Shown here: one piece after another, positions 18,286-27,775 of the stretch
How the letters are laid out: the number at the start of each line of letters is the position of its first letter
How positions within the stretch are numbered: the stretch's first letter is position 1
Assembly: GCA_934408725.1 (NCBI GenBank)
Contig: CAKRVB010000009.1
Location: 30,250-94,249, forward strand
From: an uncultured Marvinbryantia sp.
Lineage (GTDB): Bacteria; Bacillota; Clostridia; Lachnospirales; Lachnospiraceae
Reading direction: 5' to 3'
Length of the DNA: 64,000 nt
The notes under the pieces: generated by a model
The model's input: only the letters and a program-made list of their open reading frames with translations
Database searches by the model: none
What the model was told of the DNA's origin: nothing
Made by a program: the position numbers and the translations under genes

Positions 18286-19695
18286 ATGAAAAAAAGAGAA
18301 CAATACAAGCGTATGATAATGTTTCTGTCTTCGGCACTGATTGTAGCGCTGGAGACAGCAATCTTTGCTTATGTATGGTACTATCATTATGCAGATGAAG
18401 CAATTATCGGAAAAACATTCTGGAAAAAAGGTAACTTTGTGGTAATTGCTCAGTATGCATTGATGATCTATCTGTTTTATCGTATCTATGGTGGATTCAA
18501 AGTGGGATATCTTCGCGTATTTGAGGTGCTGTATTCTCAGATTTTGTCTGTATTGTGTGTGAATATGATCACATATCTGCAGTTGTGCCTGATCGGACGG
18601 TGGAAGTTTACAACCAATATTCTGCCATTGTTGTATATGACTCTCATTGATCTTATTATTGTGATCTTATGGGTTGTGTTTATGCGTATGATATATGAAA
18701 AAATATATCCGCCGCGGAAGATGCTGCTGGTATATGGAACGCATAACCCGAAAGATCTGATTCACAAGATTTCTTCCAGAGAAGACAAATACAACATTTG
18801 TGAGATGGTACATTTGTCTCTGGGCGAAGAAAAGATCAAAGAGAAGATTGATGAGTATCCATCTGTAATTCTTGGAGATATTCCAGCTCATGAGAGGAAT
18901 GTTTTCCTGAAATACTGTTTTGAACAGAATATCAGATGCTACAGCATTCCTAAGATCTCAGATATTTTACTGCGAAACGCAGACAGTATCCATCTGTTTG
19001 ACACCACACTGATGTTGTCGCGGAACAGGGGATTGACAGCGGAACAGGAATTTGCCAAACGCGCCATGGATATTGTATTTTCATTGATTGGGCTGATAAT
19101 TGCATTACCGTTTATGCTGGTGATTGCCATACTGATTAAGGCATATGACGGAGGACCGGTATTTTATAAGCAGGATCGTCTGACCAAAGACGGAAGAGTA
19201 TTTCAGATTCTGAAGTTTCGAAGCATGAAAGTGCAGTCAGAGAAGAAGGGAGCCCGCCTGGCAATGAAAGATGATGACCGGATTACGCCGATAGGAAGAG
19301 TATTACGCCAGATTCATTTTGATGAGCTGCCACAGATCTTCAACATTCTCAAAGGAGATATGTCGCTGGTTGGACCAAGACCGGAACGGCCGGAGATTGC
19401 CAGACAGTATCTGGAAGAAATCCCGGAGTTCAATTACCGGCTGAAGGTCAAAGCGGGACTGACCGGTTATGCACAGGTATATGGCAAATATAATACGACA
19501 CCATATGATAAACTGAAACTGGATCTGACATATATCGAGACATATAGTTTTGTACAGGATATTAAGCTGCTGATGCTGACCTTTAAGATTCTTTTCCAGA
19601 AAGAGAGCACAGAAGGGGTGGAAAGCTGGCAGGTGACAGCGGCCACGAAAGAAGATATGGCAGCAGAAGAGAAAAAGAAAAGCAAAGAAGAGTAA
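18286..19695 (+). CDS. Polyprenyl-phosphate sugar-1-phosphate transferase (WbaP/CpsE type)
   Basis: Such enzymes start glycan synthesis by moving a sugar phosphate onto undecaprenyl phosphate. The 469-residue protein has four N-terminal membrane helices, a nucleotide-binding-like middle domain and the C-terminal transferase with re-entrant helix (AMDIVFSLIGLIIALPFML), KFRSMK, DELPQIFNILKGDMSLVGPRPERP and KAGLTGYAQVYGKY. The ATG at 18286 with AGGTAGGG is preferred to an in-frame TTG at 18232. The tail is lysine- and glutamate-rich. A second enzyme of this class is encoded at 42193, so the locus could start two polymers or a main chain and a side unit. Confidence 0.93.
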   Translation: MKKREQYKRMIMFLSSALIVALETAIFAYVWYYHYADEAIIGKTFWKKGNFVVIAQYALMIYLFYRIYGGFKVGYLRVFEVLYSQILSVLCVNMITYLQLCLIGRWKFTTNILPLLYMTLIDLIIVILWVVFMRMIYEKIYPPRKMLLVYGTHNPKDLIHKISSREDKYNICEMVHLSLGEEKIKEKIDEYPSVILGDIPAHERNVFLKYCFEQNIRCYSIPKISDILLRNADSIHLFDTTLMLSRNRGLTAEQEFAKRAMDIVFSLIGLIIALPFMLVIAILIKAYDGGPVFYKQDRLTKDGRVFQILKFRSMKVQSEKKGARLAMKDDDRITPIGRVLRQIHFDELPQIFNILKGDMSLVGPRPERPEIARQYLEEIPEFNYRLKVKAGLTGYAQVYGKYNTTPYDKLKLDLTYIETYSFVQDIKLLMLTFKILFQKESTEGVESWQVTAATKEDMAAEEKKKSKEE

Positions 19696-19725
19696 AGAAA
19701 GTCACAGGGTGACGGAGGATTTTAT

Positions 19726-20478
19726 ATGACTGAGCCAATTGTATCGGTTATTATGCCGGCATATCACTGCGAGGCGACGATTGCAAAGGCAATTGAATCT
19801 GTACTAAAGCAGCAGGTAGCACTGGAACTGATTATTATCAATGACTGTTCCGGAGAGGGCCTGGATCAGGTTATGGAGTCCTATGCGGATAATCCTGTGA
19901 TTTTTTATGTGAAAAATGAAAAAAATATGGGAGCGGCACAGAGCCGTAACCGGGGAGTAGCCATGGCAAGGGGAACCTATGTGGCCTTCCTGGATGCAGA
20001 TGACTGGTGGGAAGATAATAAGCTGGTAAAGCAGATCCACCTTATTGAAGAGACTCAGACGGTGCTTTGTTGTACAGCAAGAGAACTGATGACACCAGAT
20101 GGAAAGCTGACCGGCCGGGTGATTCCGGTAAAGGAGACAATTACCTATCGTCAGCTGCTGCATCATAACAGCATCAACTGTTCTTCTGTGCTGATCCGCA
20201 GAGAAGTGATTCAGCAGTATCCTATGGAGCATGAAGACAGCCATGAAGACTATATCCTTTGGCTGCGCATTCTCAGAAAATACCAAAGGGCTTGCGGTCT
20301 GAATGAACCTCTGCTAAAATATAGGTTGAGTTCCAGCGGGAAGTCAGGAAATAAACTGAAATCAGCGGGTATGACTTATCGTGCTTATCGCTACAGCGGC
20401 TTTGGAAGAATACGGTCTTCCTGGTATTTCTGCTGCTATGCAGTACACGGAGTATGGAAGTATCTGCGGGCTCGTTAG
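19726..20478 (+). CDS. Family 2 glycosyltransferase
   Basis: The 250-residue protein has a GT-A fold: VSVIMPAYHCEATI at the N-terminus, IINDCSGEG for nucleotide binding, the metal motif FLDADDWW, and the acceptor-site HEDYILWLRIL. It is a soluble, probably membrane-associated enzyme adding one sugar to a lipid-linked intermediate. It is 30 bp after the sugar-phosphate transferase, so it may add the second sugar. The donor is unknown. Confidence 0.9.
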   Translation: MTEPIVSVIMPAYHCEATIAKAIESVLKQQVALELIIINDCSGEGLDQVMESYADNPVIFYVKNEKNMGAAQSRNRGVAMARGTYVAFLDADDWWEDNKLVKQIHLIEETQTVLCCTARELMTPDGKLTGRVIPVKETITYRQLLHHNSINCSSVLIRREVIQQYPMEHEDSHEDYILWLRILRKYQRACGLNEPLLKYRLSSSGKSGNKLKSAGMTYRAYRYSGFGRIRSSWYFCCYAVHGVWKYLRAR

Positions 20479-20488
20479 GAGGGCGTAC

Positions 20489-21649
20489 ATGAACACATAT
20501 GGCAAAGCACTGTTTTCAGAGTTTATGAAAGTAGTGCTGCTACCATTTCAATTAAAGAAAATAAAAGAAAACCGCATTGTATTCACTGGGTTGACAGGGG
20601 GAACCTCGTATGAATATTCAGGGAATCCAATGTACCTCTGTGAATATCTGATGGAGCAGGATCCTGGAAAGTATGAGATCATCTGGGCAGTCAGTGATCC
20701 GGATAAGTACCGTTTTCTGGAAAAAAAAGGCATACGGTTGATAAAGCACTTTACCTGGGAGTCGTTTGGGTGGCTTTTGACAGCAAAAGTGATTGTATCC
20801 AACGGGTCCTATGCGCCCTGGTTCCCGTTTCGCCGTCATCAGTATTTCATCAATACCTGGCATGGTGGCGGAGCCTATAAGAGGATCGAGAACAGTAAGC
20901 CGGGGGCTAACTGGGCTACCAGACACCGGGCAAAGTTCTGTGCAGAAAATATAGACTTATTCATATCTACCTGTAAAGTCGCCACGAAAGAACTGATTCG
21001 TGGTTCTTTCTGTTATGCGGGAGAGGTAATGGAAGCAGGGATGCCACGAAATGATTTTCTGGTAAGACAGGAACTAAAAGCGGCAGAGGAGTCAGTACGC
21101 AGGTATTATCAATTGGACGAAGATACGAAAATTTTGTTGTATGCACCGACTTACCGTCATGGCAGCACAGAGGTGGTACTGGATGCAGATAGTCTTCTGG
21201 AAAATCTGGAACAGAATGGGGAAAAATGGGTATTTCTGTATCGGGCCCATCGTTATCAGGATGCAGATATGAAATTGCGTGTGAACGGTAAACGCATCCT
21301 TCCGGCATCGGAATATCCGGATATGCAGCAGCTGCTGGCAGCAGCAGATATGATGATAACCGACTATTCTTCGAATATCTGGGACTATTCATTTTTGTAT
21401 CGTCCGTGTTTCCTTTATGCACCAGATCTGGAAGAGTATCTGGAAAAGACCGGATTCTATGTGGATATTCATCAGTGGCCGTTTCCGATTGCAGGTACGC
21501 AGGAAGAATTGTGGCATCTGATAGAGGAATATGACGAACAGGATAATCGAAAGAAAATCGAAGAGCACCACAGGATGATGGGCAATACAGAGACTGGCCA
21601 TGCCTGTGAAGAGATTAGAAAGAGGATTGCCGAGGTGTGTGGAAAATGA
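20489..21649 (+). CDS. CDP-glycerol/ribitol glycerophosphotransferase family protein
   Basis: TagB/TagF-like enzymes transfer glycerol-phosphate or ribitol-phosphate from CDP-alcohols to lipid-linked teichoic-acid precursors. The 386-residue protein shows the acceptor motif NTWHGGGAYKRI, LYAPTYRHGS and the CDP-binding ADMMITDYSSNIWDYSFL. The ATG at 20489 with AGGAGGG is much better than an upstream in-frame start inside the previous gene. Its stop overlaps the next gene by 4 bp. The N-terminus lacks the long membrane-binding region of TagF, so it may be a priming rather than a polymerising enzyme. Confidence 0.9.
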   Translation: MNTYGKALFSEFMKVVLLPFQLKKIKENRIVFTGLTGGTSYEYSGNPMYLCEYLMEQDPGKYEIIWAVSDPDKYRFLEKKGIRLIKHFTWESFGWLLTAKVIVSNGSYAPWFPFRRHQYFINTWHGGGAYKRIENSKPGANWATRHRAKFCAENIDLFISTCKVATKELIRGSFCYAGEVMEAGMPRNDFLVRQELKAAEESVRRYYQLDEDTKILLYAPTYRHGSTEVVLDADSLLENLEQNGEKWVFLYRAHRYQDADMKLRVNGKRILPASEYPDMQQLLAAADMMITDYSSNIWDYSFLYRPCFLYAPDLEEYLEKTGFYVDIHQWPFPIAGTQEELWHLIEEYDEQDNRKKIEEHHRMMGNTETGHACEEIRKRIAEVCGK

Positions 21650-22818
21650 GCAGGTGGATCAGAGAGATATACCGCTATGTGACGTTGAAGATACTGTTTC
21701 CCTGGCAATATAAAAGAAACTGTAAAAAGCCGTTAAAAGAGAAAAAAGCCATATTTCTGGAATCTCAGCTGCCTTCTTTATCAGACAGTCTGCAGGTACT
21801 GTATGACCGTCTGGAGAAAGAGGAAGGATGGGAGCTTCACATTCATTGTCTGCGGGAGTCATTTGTAGACAAAGGCACCTTTATTCGTCTGGCTATGAAG
21901 TGCCTGGAAGATATGGCGGATGCAGAGTATGTATTTTTATGCGATGCCAGCAGAGTAGTAAGCTGTATCCATCCAAGATGGGAGACTGTGATTACGCAGC
22001 TCTGGCATGGATGCGGAGCATTTAAGAAGTTTGGTATGAGCACTGCGGATCTGATTTTTGGTGGAAGCAGAAAAGAATATGAAAAATATCCCTATTATAA
22101 GAATCTGGATTATGTGACCGTATCCAGTCCGGAGGTGGCATGGGCCTATGAAGAGGCTATGTGTCTGAAGAAGAATTCCGGACAGATACAGCCGATCGGG
22201 ATCAGCCGGACAGATGTGTTTTTTTGTCAGGAATTTCTGGAACAGGCCAGACAGAAGGTACGGGATGAAGTGCCGCAGGCAGCTGATAAAAAAGTACTTT
22301 TGTATGCTCCTACCTTCAGGGGAAATGTAAGTAAGGCAGAGGCTCCGGATGCACTGGACGTGGCAGCAATGGCCAGGGAGCTTGGTGAAGAATATATTCT
22401 TCTGATCAAGCATCATCCGGTGGTAAAGAACCGGCCCCAGATACCGGAAGAAGCGAAGAACTTTGCCTTTGATGTGACAGAGAGCCTGGAGATTGAGGCA
22501 CTGCTTTGCAGCTGTGATCTCTGCATTTCAGATTATTCTTCTCTGATATTTGAATATTCGCTGTTTGAGCGGCCTTTGATCTTTTTCGCCTATGATCTGG
22601 AAAATTATGGAGACTGGCGGGGATTTTATTATGATTATGAAGAACTGACTCCAGGTCCGGTGGTACGGACCACGGAGGAAGTGATTGCCTATATTAAAAA
22701 AACAGAAAATGGGTTTGATCCGGAGGAGATCCGGGCATTCCGGAAACGATTTATGAGTGCCTGTGACGGGCATGCGACAGACCGGCTGATTGAGCTGGTA
22801 ACAGAACGGAGGCATTAG
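21646..22818 (+). CDS. CDP-alcohol phosphotransferase (TagF/TarL-like)
   Basis: The 390-residue protein contains QLWHGCGAFKKFG, the GISRTDVF block, LYAPTFRG, KHHPVVKNRP and CISDYSSLIFEYSLF, the active-site set of CDP-glycerol or CDP-ribitol phosphotransferases. It is a close paralogue of the enzyme at 24594 (shared GCGAFKKFG, STADLIFG, SSPEVAWAYEEAM). Start ATG 21646 overlaps the upstream stop (ATGA). The ribitol nucleotide genes tarI and tarJ follow directly, so CDP-ribitol is the likely donor. Confidence 0.9.
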   Translation: MSRWIREIYRYVTLKILFPWQYKRNCKKPLKEKKAIFLESQLPSLSDSLQVLYDRLEKEEGWELHIHCLRESFVDKGTFIRLAMKCLEDMADAEYVFLCDASRVVSCIHPRWETVITQLWHGCGAFKKFGMSTADLIFGGSRKEYEKYPYYKNLDYVTVSSPEVAWAYEEAMCLKKNSGQIQPIGISRTDVFFCQEFLEQARQKVRDEVPQAADKKVLLYAPTFRGNVSKAEAPDALDVAAMARELGEEYILLIKHHPVVKNRPQIPEEAKNFAFDVTESLEIEALLCSCDLCISDYSSLIFEYSLFERPLIFFAYDLENYGDWRGFYYDYEELTPGPVVRTTEEVIAYIKKTENGFDPEEIRAFRKRFMSACDGHATDRLIELVTERRH

Positions 22819-22820
22819 AC

Positions 22821-23546
22821 ATGGAAAAGACAAATGTATTTGGTGTGGTACTGGCCGGCGGAATCGGAAGCCGTATGGGTAATGTAGAAAAACCAAAACA
22901 GTTTATGGAGGTAGGCAAAAAGCCGATTATTATTCACACGATTGAGAAATTTGTGGTACAGCCACAGTTTGAAAGAATTATTGTGCTCTCTCCAAAGGCA
23001 TGGCTGAATTATACAAAAGATGTGATTCGAAAATATATCAGGGAAAAAGATAAGATTGATGTGATTGAAGGTGGGGCAACCAGAAATGACACAATTATGA
23101 ATGCGATCAGTCATATTGAGAAGCAATATGGTCTGGACGAGGAGACCGTGATTGTTACGCATGATTCCGTGCGTCCATTTGTGACACACCGCATTCTGGA
23201 GGAAAATATTCATTATGCCAGAGAGATGGGAGCCTGCGATACGGTGATCCCGGCAACAGATACCATTGTAGCCAGTGCCGATCACGAGATCATCAGTGAT
23301 ATCCCGGATCGTTCCCAGATGTATCAGGGACAGACTCCACAGAGCTTTAAAGCATGGAAACTGCGACAGGTCTTTGAAGCACTGACACCAGAAGAAAAGA
23401 AGATTTTGACAGATGCCTGCAAGATCCTGGTGCTGAAAGGGGAAAAAGTGCATCTGGTACAGGGAGAAGTGTCCAATATCAAGATTACCTATCCACATGA
23501 TCTGCGTGTGGCAGAAGCTATTCTGGGAGGAGAGAAGACATGCTGA
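22821..23546 (+). CDS. tarI: Ribitol-5-phosphate cytidylyltransferase TarI
   Basis: TarI makes CDP-ribitol from CTP and ribitol-5-phosphate; it is related to IspD. The 241-residue protein has the nucleotide-binding VLAGGIGSRMG, the KPKQF motif, HDSVRPFV, and the C-terminal NIKITYPHDLRVAEAIL. IspD is an alternative by family alone, but the adjacent TarJ-like reductase and CDP-alcohol phosphotransferases make TarI far more likely. It is 2 bp after the upstream phosphotransferase gene and overlaps tarJ by 7 bp. Confidence 0.93.
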   Translation: MEKTNVFGVVLAGGIGSRMGNVEKPKQFMEVGKKPIIIHTIEKFVVQPQFERIIVLSPKAWLNYTKDVIRKYIREKDKIDVIEGGATRNDTIMNAISHIEKQYGLDEETVIVTHDSVRPFVTHRILEENIHYAREMGACDTVIPATDTIVASADHEIISDIPDRSQMYQGQTPQSFKAWKLRQVFEALTPEEKKILTDACKILVLKGEKVHLVQGEVSNIKITYPHDLRVAEAILGGEKTC

Positions 23547-24565
23547 ATACCGTTTACCAGTTAAAAGCGCCGCGGCAGTTCGAGACAGTTTTCAAGGATA
23601 TTCCGCTGGATGACAGACATGTACTGGTGCGTCCCACTCATTTATCCATCTGCCATGCGGATCAAAGATATTATCAGGGAAACCGGCCGGAGGCAGTCTT
23701 ACGTTCCAAGCTTCCAATGGCACTGATTCACGAGGGGATCGGAAAAGTGGTGTATGATCCCACCGGAACATATCAGGTTGGGGAAGAAGTAGTGATGATT
23801 CCGAATCATCCAGTGGAAAAAGATGATATTATTGAAGAAAACTATCTGCGCAGTACAAAGTTTTGCGGAAGCAGTAAAGATGGTTTTATGCAGGAATATG
23901 TATCTCTGCTGCCAGATCGTCTGGTGCGCCTGCCGGAAGGAATTGATAAAATTGTAGCTGCATTTACAGAGATTGTATCGGTCAGCTATCATGCAATCAG
24001 CAGGTTTCAGAAGTTTTCTCATCAGCGCAGACATACGATCGGCGTATGGGGAGACGGCAATCTGGGCTATATCACATCTCTTTTGTTAAAGAAGATGCTG
24101 CCGAACAGTAAAATCTATATTTTTGGAGTAAATGCGAACAAGCTCAGTGATTTTTCCTTTGCGGATGAGACTTATCTGGTATCGGAAATTCCTGAAAATC
24201 TGATGCTGGATCATGCATTTGAGTGTGTGGGAGGCAATGGATCTGCCATAGCTATCAACCAGATTATCGATTATATTCAGCCGGAGGGTACCATCAGTAT
24301 TCTTGGAGTCAGTGAAGATCCTGCCGCGATCAATACCAGAATGGTGTTGGAAAAGGGACTTCATATTTTTGGGAGCAGCAGAAGCGGCCGTGCAGACTTT
24401 GAAGGGTTGATGGAATTATATAAAGAAAACCCAGATATTCCGGAATACCTGGAGAATATTGTGGGAACTACATTTGAAGTAGCATCTATCAAAGATATGA
24501 CCGAGGCTTTTGAGACGGATATTCATAAGCTGATCGGAAAAACTGTCATGATCTGGAACGGCTGA
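23540..24565 (+). CDS. tarJ: Ribulose-5-phosphate reductase TarJ
   Basis: TarJ reduces ribulose-5-phosphate to ribitol-5-phosphate with NADPH, feeding TarI. The 341-residue protein is a zinc-type medium-chain dehydrogenase: zinc-site residues in SICHADQRYYQG and ALIHEGIGKV, and a Rossmann motif GVWGDGNLGYITSLLL. It overlaps tarI by 7 bp, so the two enzymes are coupled. The tarI-tarJ-phosphotransferase order is that of the tarIJL clusters of ribitol-type wall teichoic acids. Confidence 0.92.
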   Translation: MLNTVYQLKAPRQFETVFKDIPLDDRHVLVRPTHLSICHADQRYYQGNRPEAVLRSKLPMALIHEGIGKVVYDPTGTYQVGEEVVMIPNHPVEKDDIIEENYLRSTKFCGSSKDGFMQEYVSLLPDRLVRLPEGIDKIVAAFTEIVSVSYHAISRFQKFSHQRRHTIGVWGDGNLGYITSLLLKKMLPNSKIYIFGVNANKLSDFSFADETYLVSEIPENLMLDHAFECVGGNGSAIAINQIIDYIQPEGTISILGVSEDPAAINTRMVLEKGLHIFGSSRSGRADFEGLMELYKENPDIPEYLENIVGTTFEVASIKDMTEAFETDIHKLIGKTVMIWNG

Positions 24566-24593
24566 CAGGGTCAGACAACAAGGAGTAGCAATT

Positions 24594-25877
24594 ATGGGAA
24601 ATATAAAAGAAACATTGAGAAATACACCGCTTTTGCCTGTCTGGCATTTTGTTAAAACAAAGCCGCCGGTAAAGCAGATGCGTTCACTGGCAGGAAAGTC
24701 ACATCGATATTATACCTTGAAGATGAAACTGCCACGTATCTACCGCAAGTATGCCAGTCAGCCAGTGGATGAAAAGAAAGTCGTTTTTTTTGAAGTGAGG
24801 CTGGCGGAACTGACTAACAGTCTTCAGACACTTCACAAGACCATTACCGAGATGGGCGGGTATGAGGTGCATACCCATTTCCTGAGACTGTCCTTTGCCA
24901 GCAGAAAACAGTACGATAAGAACTGTGTGGAATTTGTAAAAGATATTGCAACAGCAAAATATATATTTGCTGATGAAGCATCCAATGTGCTCAGCTGCGT
25001 ACCAATGCGCCCGGAGACAATTGTGACACAGACCTGGCATGGATGCGGAGCATTTAAAAAGTTTGGATTCAGTACAGCAGATCTGATTTTTGGGTTAAAT
25101 CGAGAACAGCAGTTGAAATACCCATTTTATAAGAATTATACTTATGTGACCTTAAGCAGTCCGGAAGTGGCATGGGCTTACGAAGAAGCTATGAATCTGT
25201 CAGATCGTCCAGAAGTGTTAAAAGCCACCGGAATCAGCCGGACAGATGTATTTTTTGACTCAGACTTCATTGCAAAAGCTTACGAGAAGCTACATCAGCA
25301 GATGCCGCAGAGCAAAGGAAAGAAAGTGATTCTCTATGCACCGACATTCCGGGGAAGAGTTGCCCATGGTGAAGCGCCGGATAAGCTGGACATTCCGATG
25401 TTCCAGAAAGCACTGGGAGAAGAATATGTGCTGTTGATCAAGCAGCATCCGTTAGTAAGAGTTCGTCCGGAAGTTCCGAAGGAATGCAGAGGATTTGCCA
25501 TGGATGTGACAGAAACCATGGCGATTGATGATTTGCTTTGTGTGGCAGATATCTGTATTTCTGACTATTCTTCACTGGTATTTGAATATTCGCTGTTTGA
25601 AAAACCGATGATCTTCTTTGCCTATGACAAGGCGGAATACGATGACTGGAGAGGGTTCTATTATAATTACGAAGAGATGACTCCAGGACCGATCTGTACA
25701 GAGAATGAAGAAATGCTGGATTATATCCTGCATCTGGATACCAGATTTGACAAACAACAGGTCATTGATTTTAAATATAAGTTTATGCGTTCCTGTGATG
25801 GTCATGCAACAGAGAGAATCCTGGATATGGTCATGGGAGAGCAGAAAAGCGCCAAAAAGGAGGCAGCAGCGAAATGA
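24594..25877 (+). CDS. CDP-ribitol phosphotransferase (TarL-like)
   Basis: The 427-residue protein contains TWHGCGAFKKFGFSTADLIFG-type acceptor sequence (about residues 147-167), GISRTDVFF, LYAPTFRGRV, KQHPLVRVRP and CISDYSSLVFEYSLF. It completes a tarI-tarJ-tarL-like set and is paralogous to the protein at 21646, with a longer basic N-terminus that could bind the membrane. Whether it primes or polymerises ribitol-phosphate cannot be read from sequence. Its last codons overlap the next gene by 4 bp. Confidence 0.9.
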   Translation: MGNIKETLRNTPLLPVWHFVKTKPPVKQMRSLAGKSHRYYTLKMKLPRIYRKYASQPVDEKKVVFFEVRLAELTNSLQTLHKTITEMGGYEVHTHFLRLSFASRKQYDKNCVEFVKDIATAKYIFADEASNVLSCVPMRPETIVTQTWHGCGAFKKFGFSTADLIFGLNREQQLKYPFYKNYTYVTLSSPEVAWAYEEAMNLSDRPEVLKATGISRTDVFFDSDFIAKAYEKLHQQMPQSKGKKVILYAPTFRGRVAHGEAPDKLDIPMFQKALGEEYVLLIKQHPLVRVRPEVPKECRGFAMDVTETMAIDDLLCVADICISDYSSLVFEYSLFEKPMIFFAYDKAEYDDWRGFYYNYEEMTPGPICTENEEMLDYILHLDTRFDKQQVIDFKYKFMRSCDGHATERILDMVMGEQKSAKKEAAAK

Positions 25878-26818
25878 AACGATTGTCCGTGATACTTCCG
25901 GCATACAACGAAGAGAAGATGATTGAAAAAGCACGGGACACCTTAGGCCGGATCTTAAGTGAACAGGACATTCCATATGAGATCGTATTTGTAGATGACG
26001 GATCGAAGGATCAGACATGGTCTGAGATTGAAAAAGCAGCAGAAAAAGATAATCATGTGGCAGGAGTACATTTTTCCAGAAACTTTGGAAAAGAATCTGC
26101 TATGATGGCTGGTTTGGCCAGTGCAGGAGGAGATTGCTGCGTGGTAATGGACTGTGATCTGCAGCATCCGCCGGAAACGGTAGTGGAGATGTATCGTCTC
26201 TGGGAACAGGGGTATGAAGTAGTAGAAGGTGTCAAACACAGCCGTGGAAAAGAAAGTCTGGCTCACAAGGCAAGTGCGGGAATGTTTTATAAGATCATAT
26301 CCAAGGCAGTAGGCATCGACATGTCCAGAGCGTCTGATTTCAAGCTGTTGGATCGGAAGGCAGTGGATGCGCTTTTAGAGATGCCGGAACGGAATGCTTT
26401 TTTCCGTGCCCTGTCTGCGTGGATTGGATATAAAACCACATCTGTGGAATTCGATGTGCGGGAAAGAGAAGAAGGAGTATCCAAGTGGTCTACCAAATCA
26501 CTGATTCGCTATGCCATTACGAATATTGTATCCTTTTCCTCGGCACCAATGCAGTTTGTAACCGGAGCAGGAGTGTTTATGTTCCTGCTGGCAGTTGTGC
26601 TGGGAATTCAGACACTGGTTCATTATTTTACCGGTAATGCCGTAGAAGGATTTACAACAGTGATTCTGCTGCTGTTGCTGATAGGAAGCATTTTGATGAT
26701 CAGTCTTGGAATTATTGGCTATTATATTTCCAAGATCTATGAAGAAGTAAAAGGAAGACCTCGTTACCTGATTTCCAGAAAGATTGACAGTCAGGTAAAA
26801 GAGCAGGGAAACAGATAA
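25874..26818 (+). CDS. Bactoprenol-type glycosyltransferase (GtrB/DPM1-like GT2)
   Basis: The 314-residue enzyme has a GT2 domain (SVILPAYNEEKMI, FVDDGSKDQTW, MDCDLQHPPE) and two C-terminal membrane helices (about residues 228-252 and 262-288), the structure of GtrB-like enzymes that load a sugar onto undecaprenyl phosphate for use outside the cell. That fits with GT-C-like membrane proteins in this locus (35369 and perhaps 16322) that could use the lipid-linked sugar. Start overlaps the previous stop (ATGA). Confidence 0.92.
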   Translation: MKRLSVILPAYNEEKMIEKARDTLGRILSEQDIPYEIVFVDDGSKDQTWSEIEKAAEKDNHVAGVHFSRNFGKESAMMAGLASAGGDCCVVMDCDLQHPPETVVEMYRLWEQGYEVVEGVKHSRGKESLAHKASAGMFYKIISKAVGIDMSRASDFKLLDRKAVDALLEMPERNAFFRALSAWIGYKTTSVEFDVREREEGVSKWSTKSLIRYAITNIVSFSSAPMQFVTGAGVFMFLLAVVLGIQTLVHYFTGNAVEGFTTVILLLLLIGSILMISLGIIGYYISKIYEEVKGRPRYLISRKIDSQVKEQGNR

Positions 26819-26856
26819 ATAAAAAAGATTCCGTACAGGAAAGATGGGAGAAAACA

Positions 26857-27771
26857 ATGAAGATATTTGTAACAGGTGTTGCAGGTCAGCTGGGACACGA
26901 TGTCATGAATGAACTGGCAAAAAGAGGATATGAAGGAATCGGAAGTGACATAGCTCCGGAATATACCGGGATTCAGGATGGCAGTGCAGTGACAAAAATG
27001 CCATATGTATCGCTGGATATTACAAATAAAAACGCTGTAGAACAGACACTGGAACAGATTCGCCCGGATGTGGTGATTCATTGTGCCGCATGGACTGCAG
27101 TGGATATGGCTGAAGACGATGACAAGGTAGAAAAGGTACGTGCGGTCAATGCAGGGGGAACAGAGAATATTGCGCTGGTCTGCAAAAAGCTGGACTGCAA
27201 GATGGTCTATACCAGTACGGACTATGTTTTTGATGGTCAGGGAGAGACACCATGGGATCCGGACTGCAAAGACTATAAACCAATGAATGTATATGGGCAG
27301 ACCAAGCTGGAAGGCGAGCTGGCAGTCAGCCGCAATCTGGAAAAATATTTTATCGTCCGTATTGCCTGGGTATTTGGGGTTAACGGTAAGAACTTTATCA
27401 AAACGATGCTGAACGTAGGCAAAACCCATGATACGGTTCGTGTTGTAAAAGACCAGATTGGTACACCTACCTATACTTATGATCTGGCAAGACTTTTGAT
27501 CGATATGGTTGAGACCGACAAATATGGTTATTATCATGTTACCAATGAGGGCGGTTATATCTCCTGGTATGATTTTACCTGTGAGATTTATCGTCAGGCA
27601 GGATATGACACAAAGGTGATTCCGGTAACGACAGAAGAATATGGCATGTCCAAGGCAGTGCGCCCATTCAACAGCAGATTGGATAGGAGCAAGTTGGTAA
27701 AGAAAGGATTTACCCCATTACCGACCTGGCAGGATGCGTTAAGCCGATACCTGAAGATAATCCAGGGGTGA
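26857..27771 (+). CDS. rfbD: dTDP-4-dehydrorhamnose reductase
   Basis: RfbD (RmlD) performs the last step of dTDP-L-rhamnose synthesis. The 304-residue protein has the Rossmann motif GVAGQLGHDV, the SDR active-site pair in YTSTDYVFDG and YGQTKLEGE, and the C-terminal RPFNSRLDRSKL. The other rhamnose genes (rfbA, B, C) are not in this window and must lie elsewhere. It stands directly before an ABC exporter and a giant GT, like rmlD before rgpC-rgpF in streptococcal rhamnan loci. Confidence 0.95.
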   Translation: MKIFVTGVAGQLGHDVMNELAKRGYEGIGSDIAPEYTGIQDGSAVTKMPYVSLDITNKNAVEQTLEQIRPDVVIHCAAWTAVDMAEDDDKVEKVRAVNAGGTENIALVCKKLDCKMVYTSTDYVFDGQGETPWDPDCKDYKPMNVYGQTKLEGELAVSRNLEKYFIVRIAWVFGVNGKNFIKTMLNVGKTHDTVRVVKDQIGTPTYTYDLARLLIDMVETDKYGYYHVTNEGGYISWYDFTCEIYRQAGYDTKVIPVTTEEYGMSKAVRPFNSRLDRSKLVKKGFTPLPTWQDALSRYLKIIQG

Positions 27772-27775
27772 ATCT

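Noticed and set aside
22821..23546. IspD (isoprenoid) assignment
   Set aside because: Same superfamily, but the neighbouring tarJ and CDP-alcohol phosphotransferases point to TarI.
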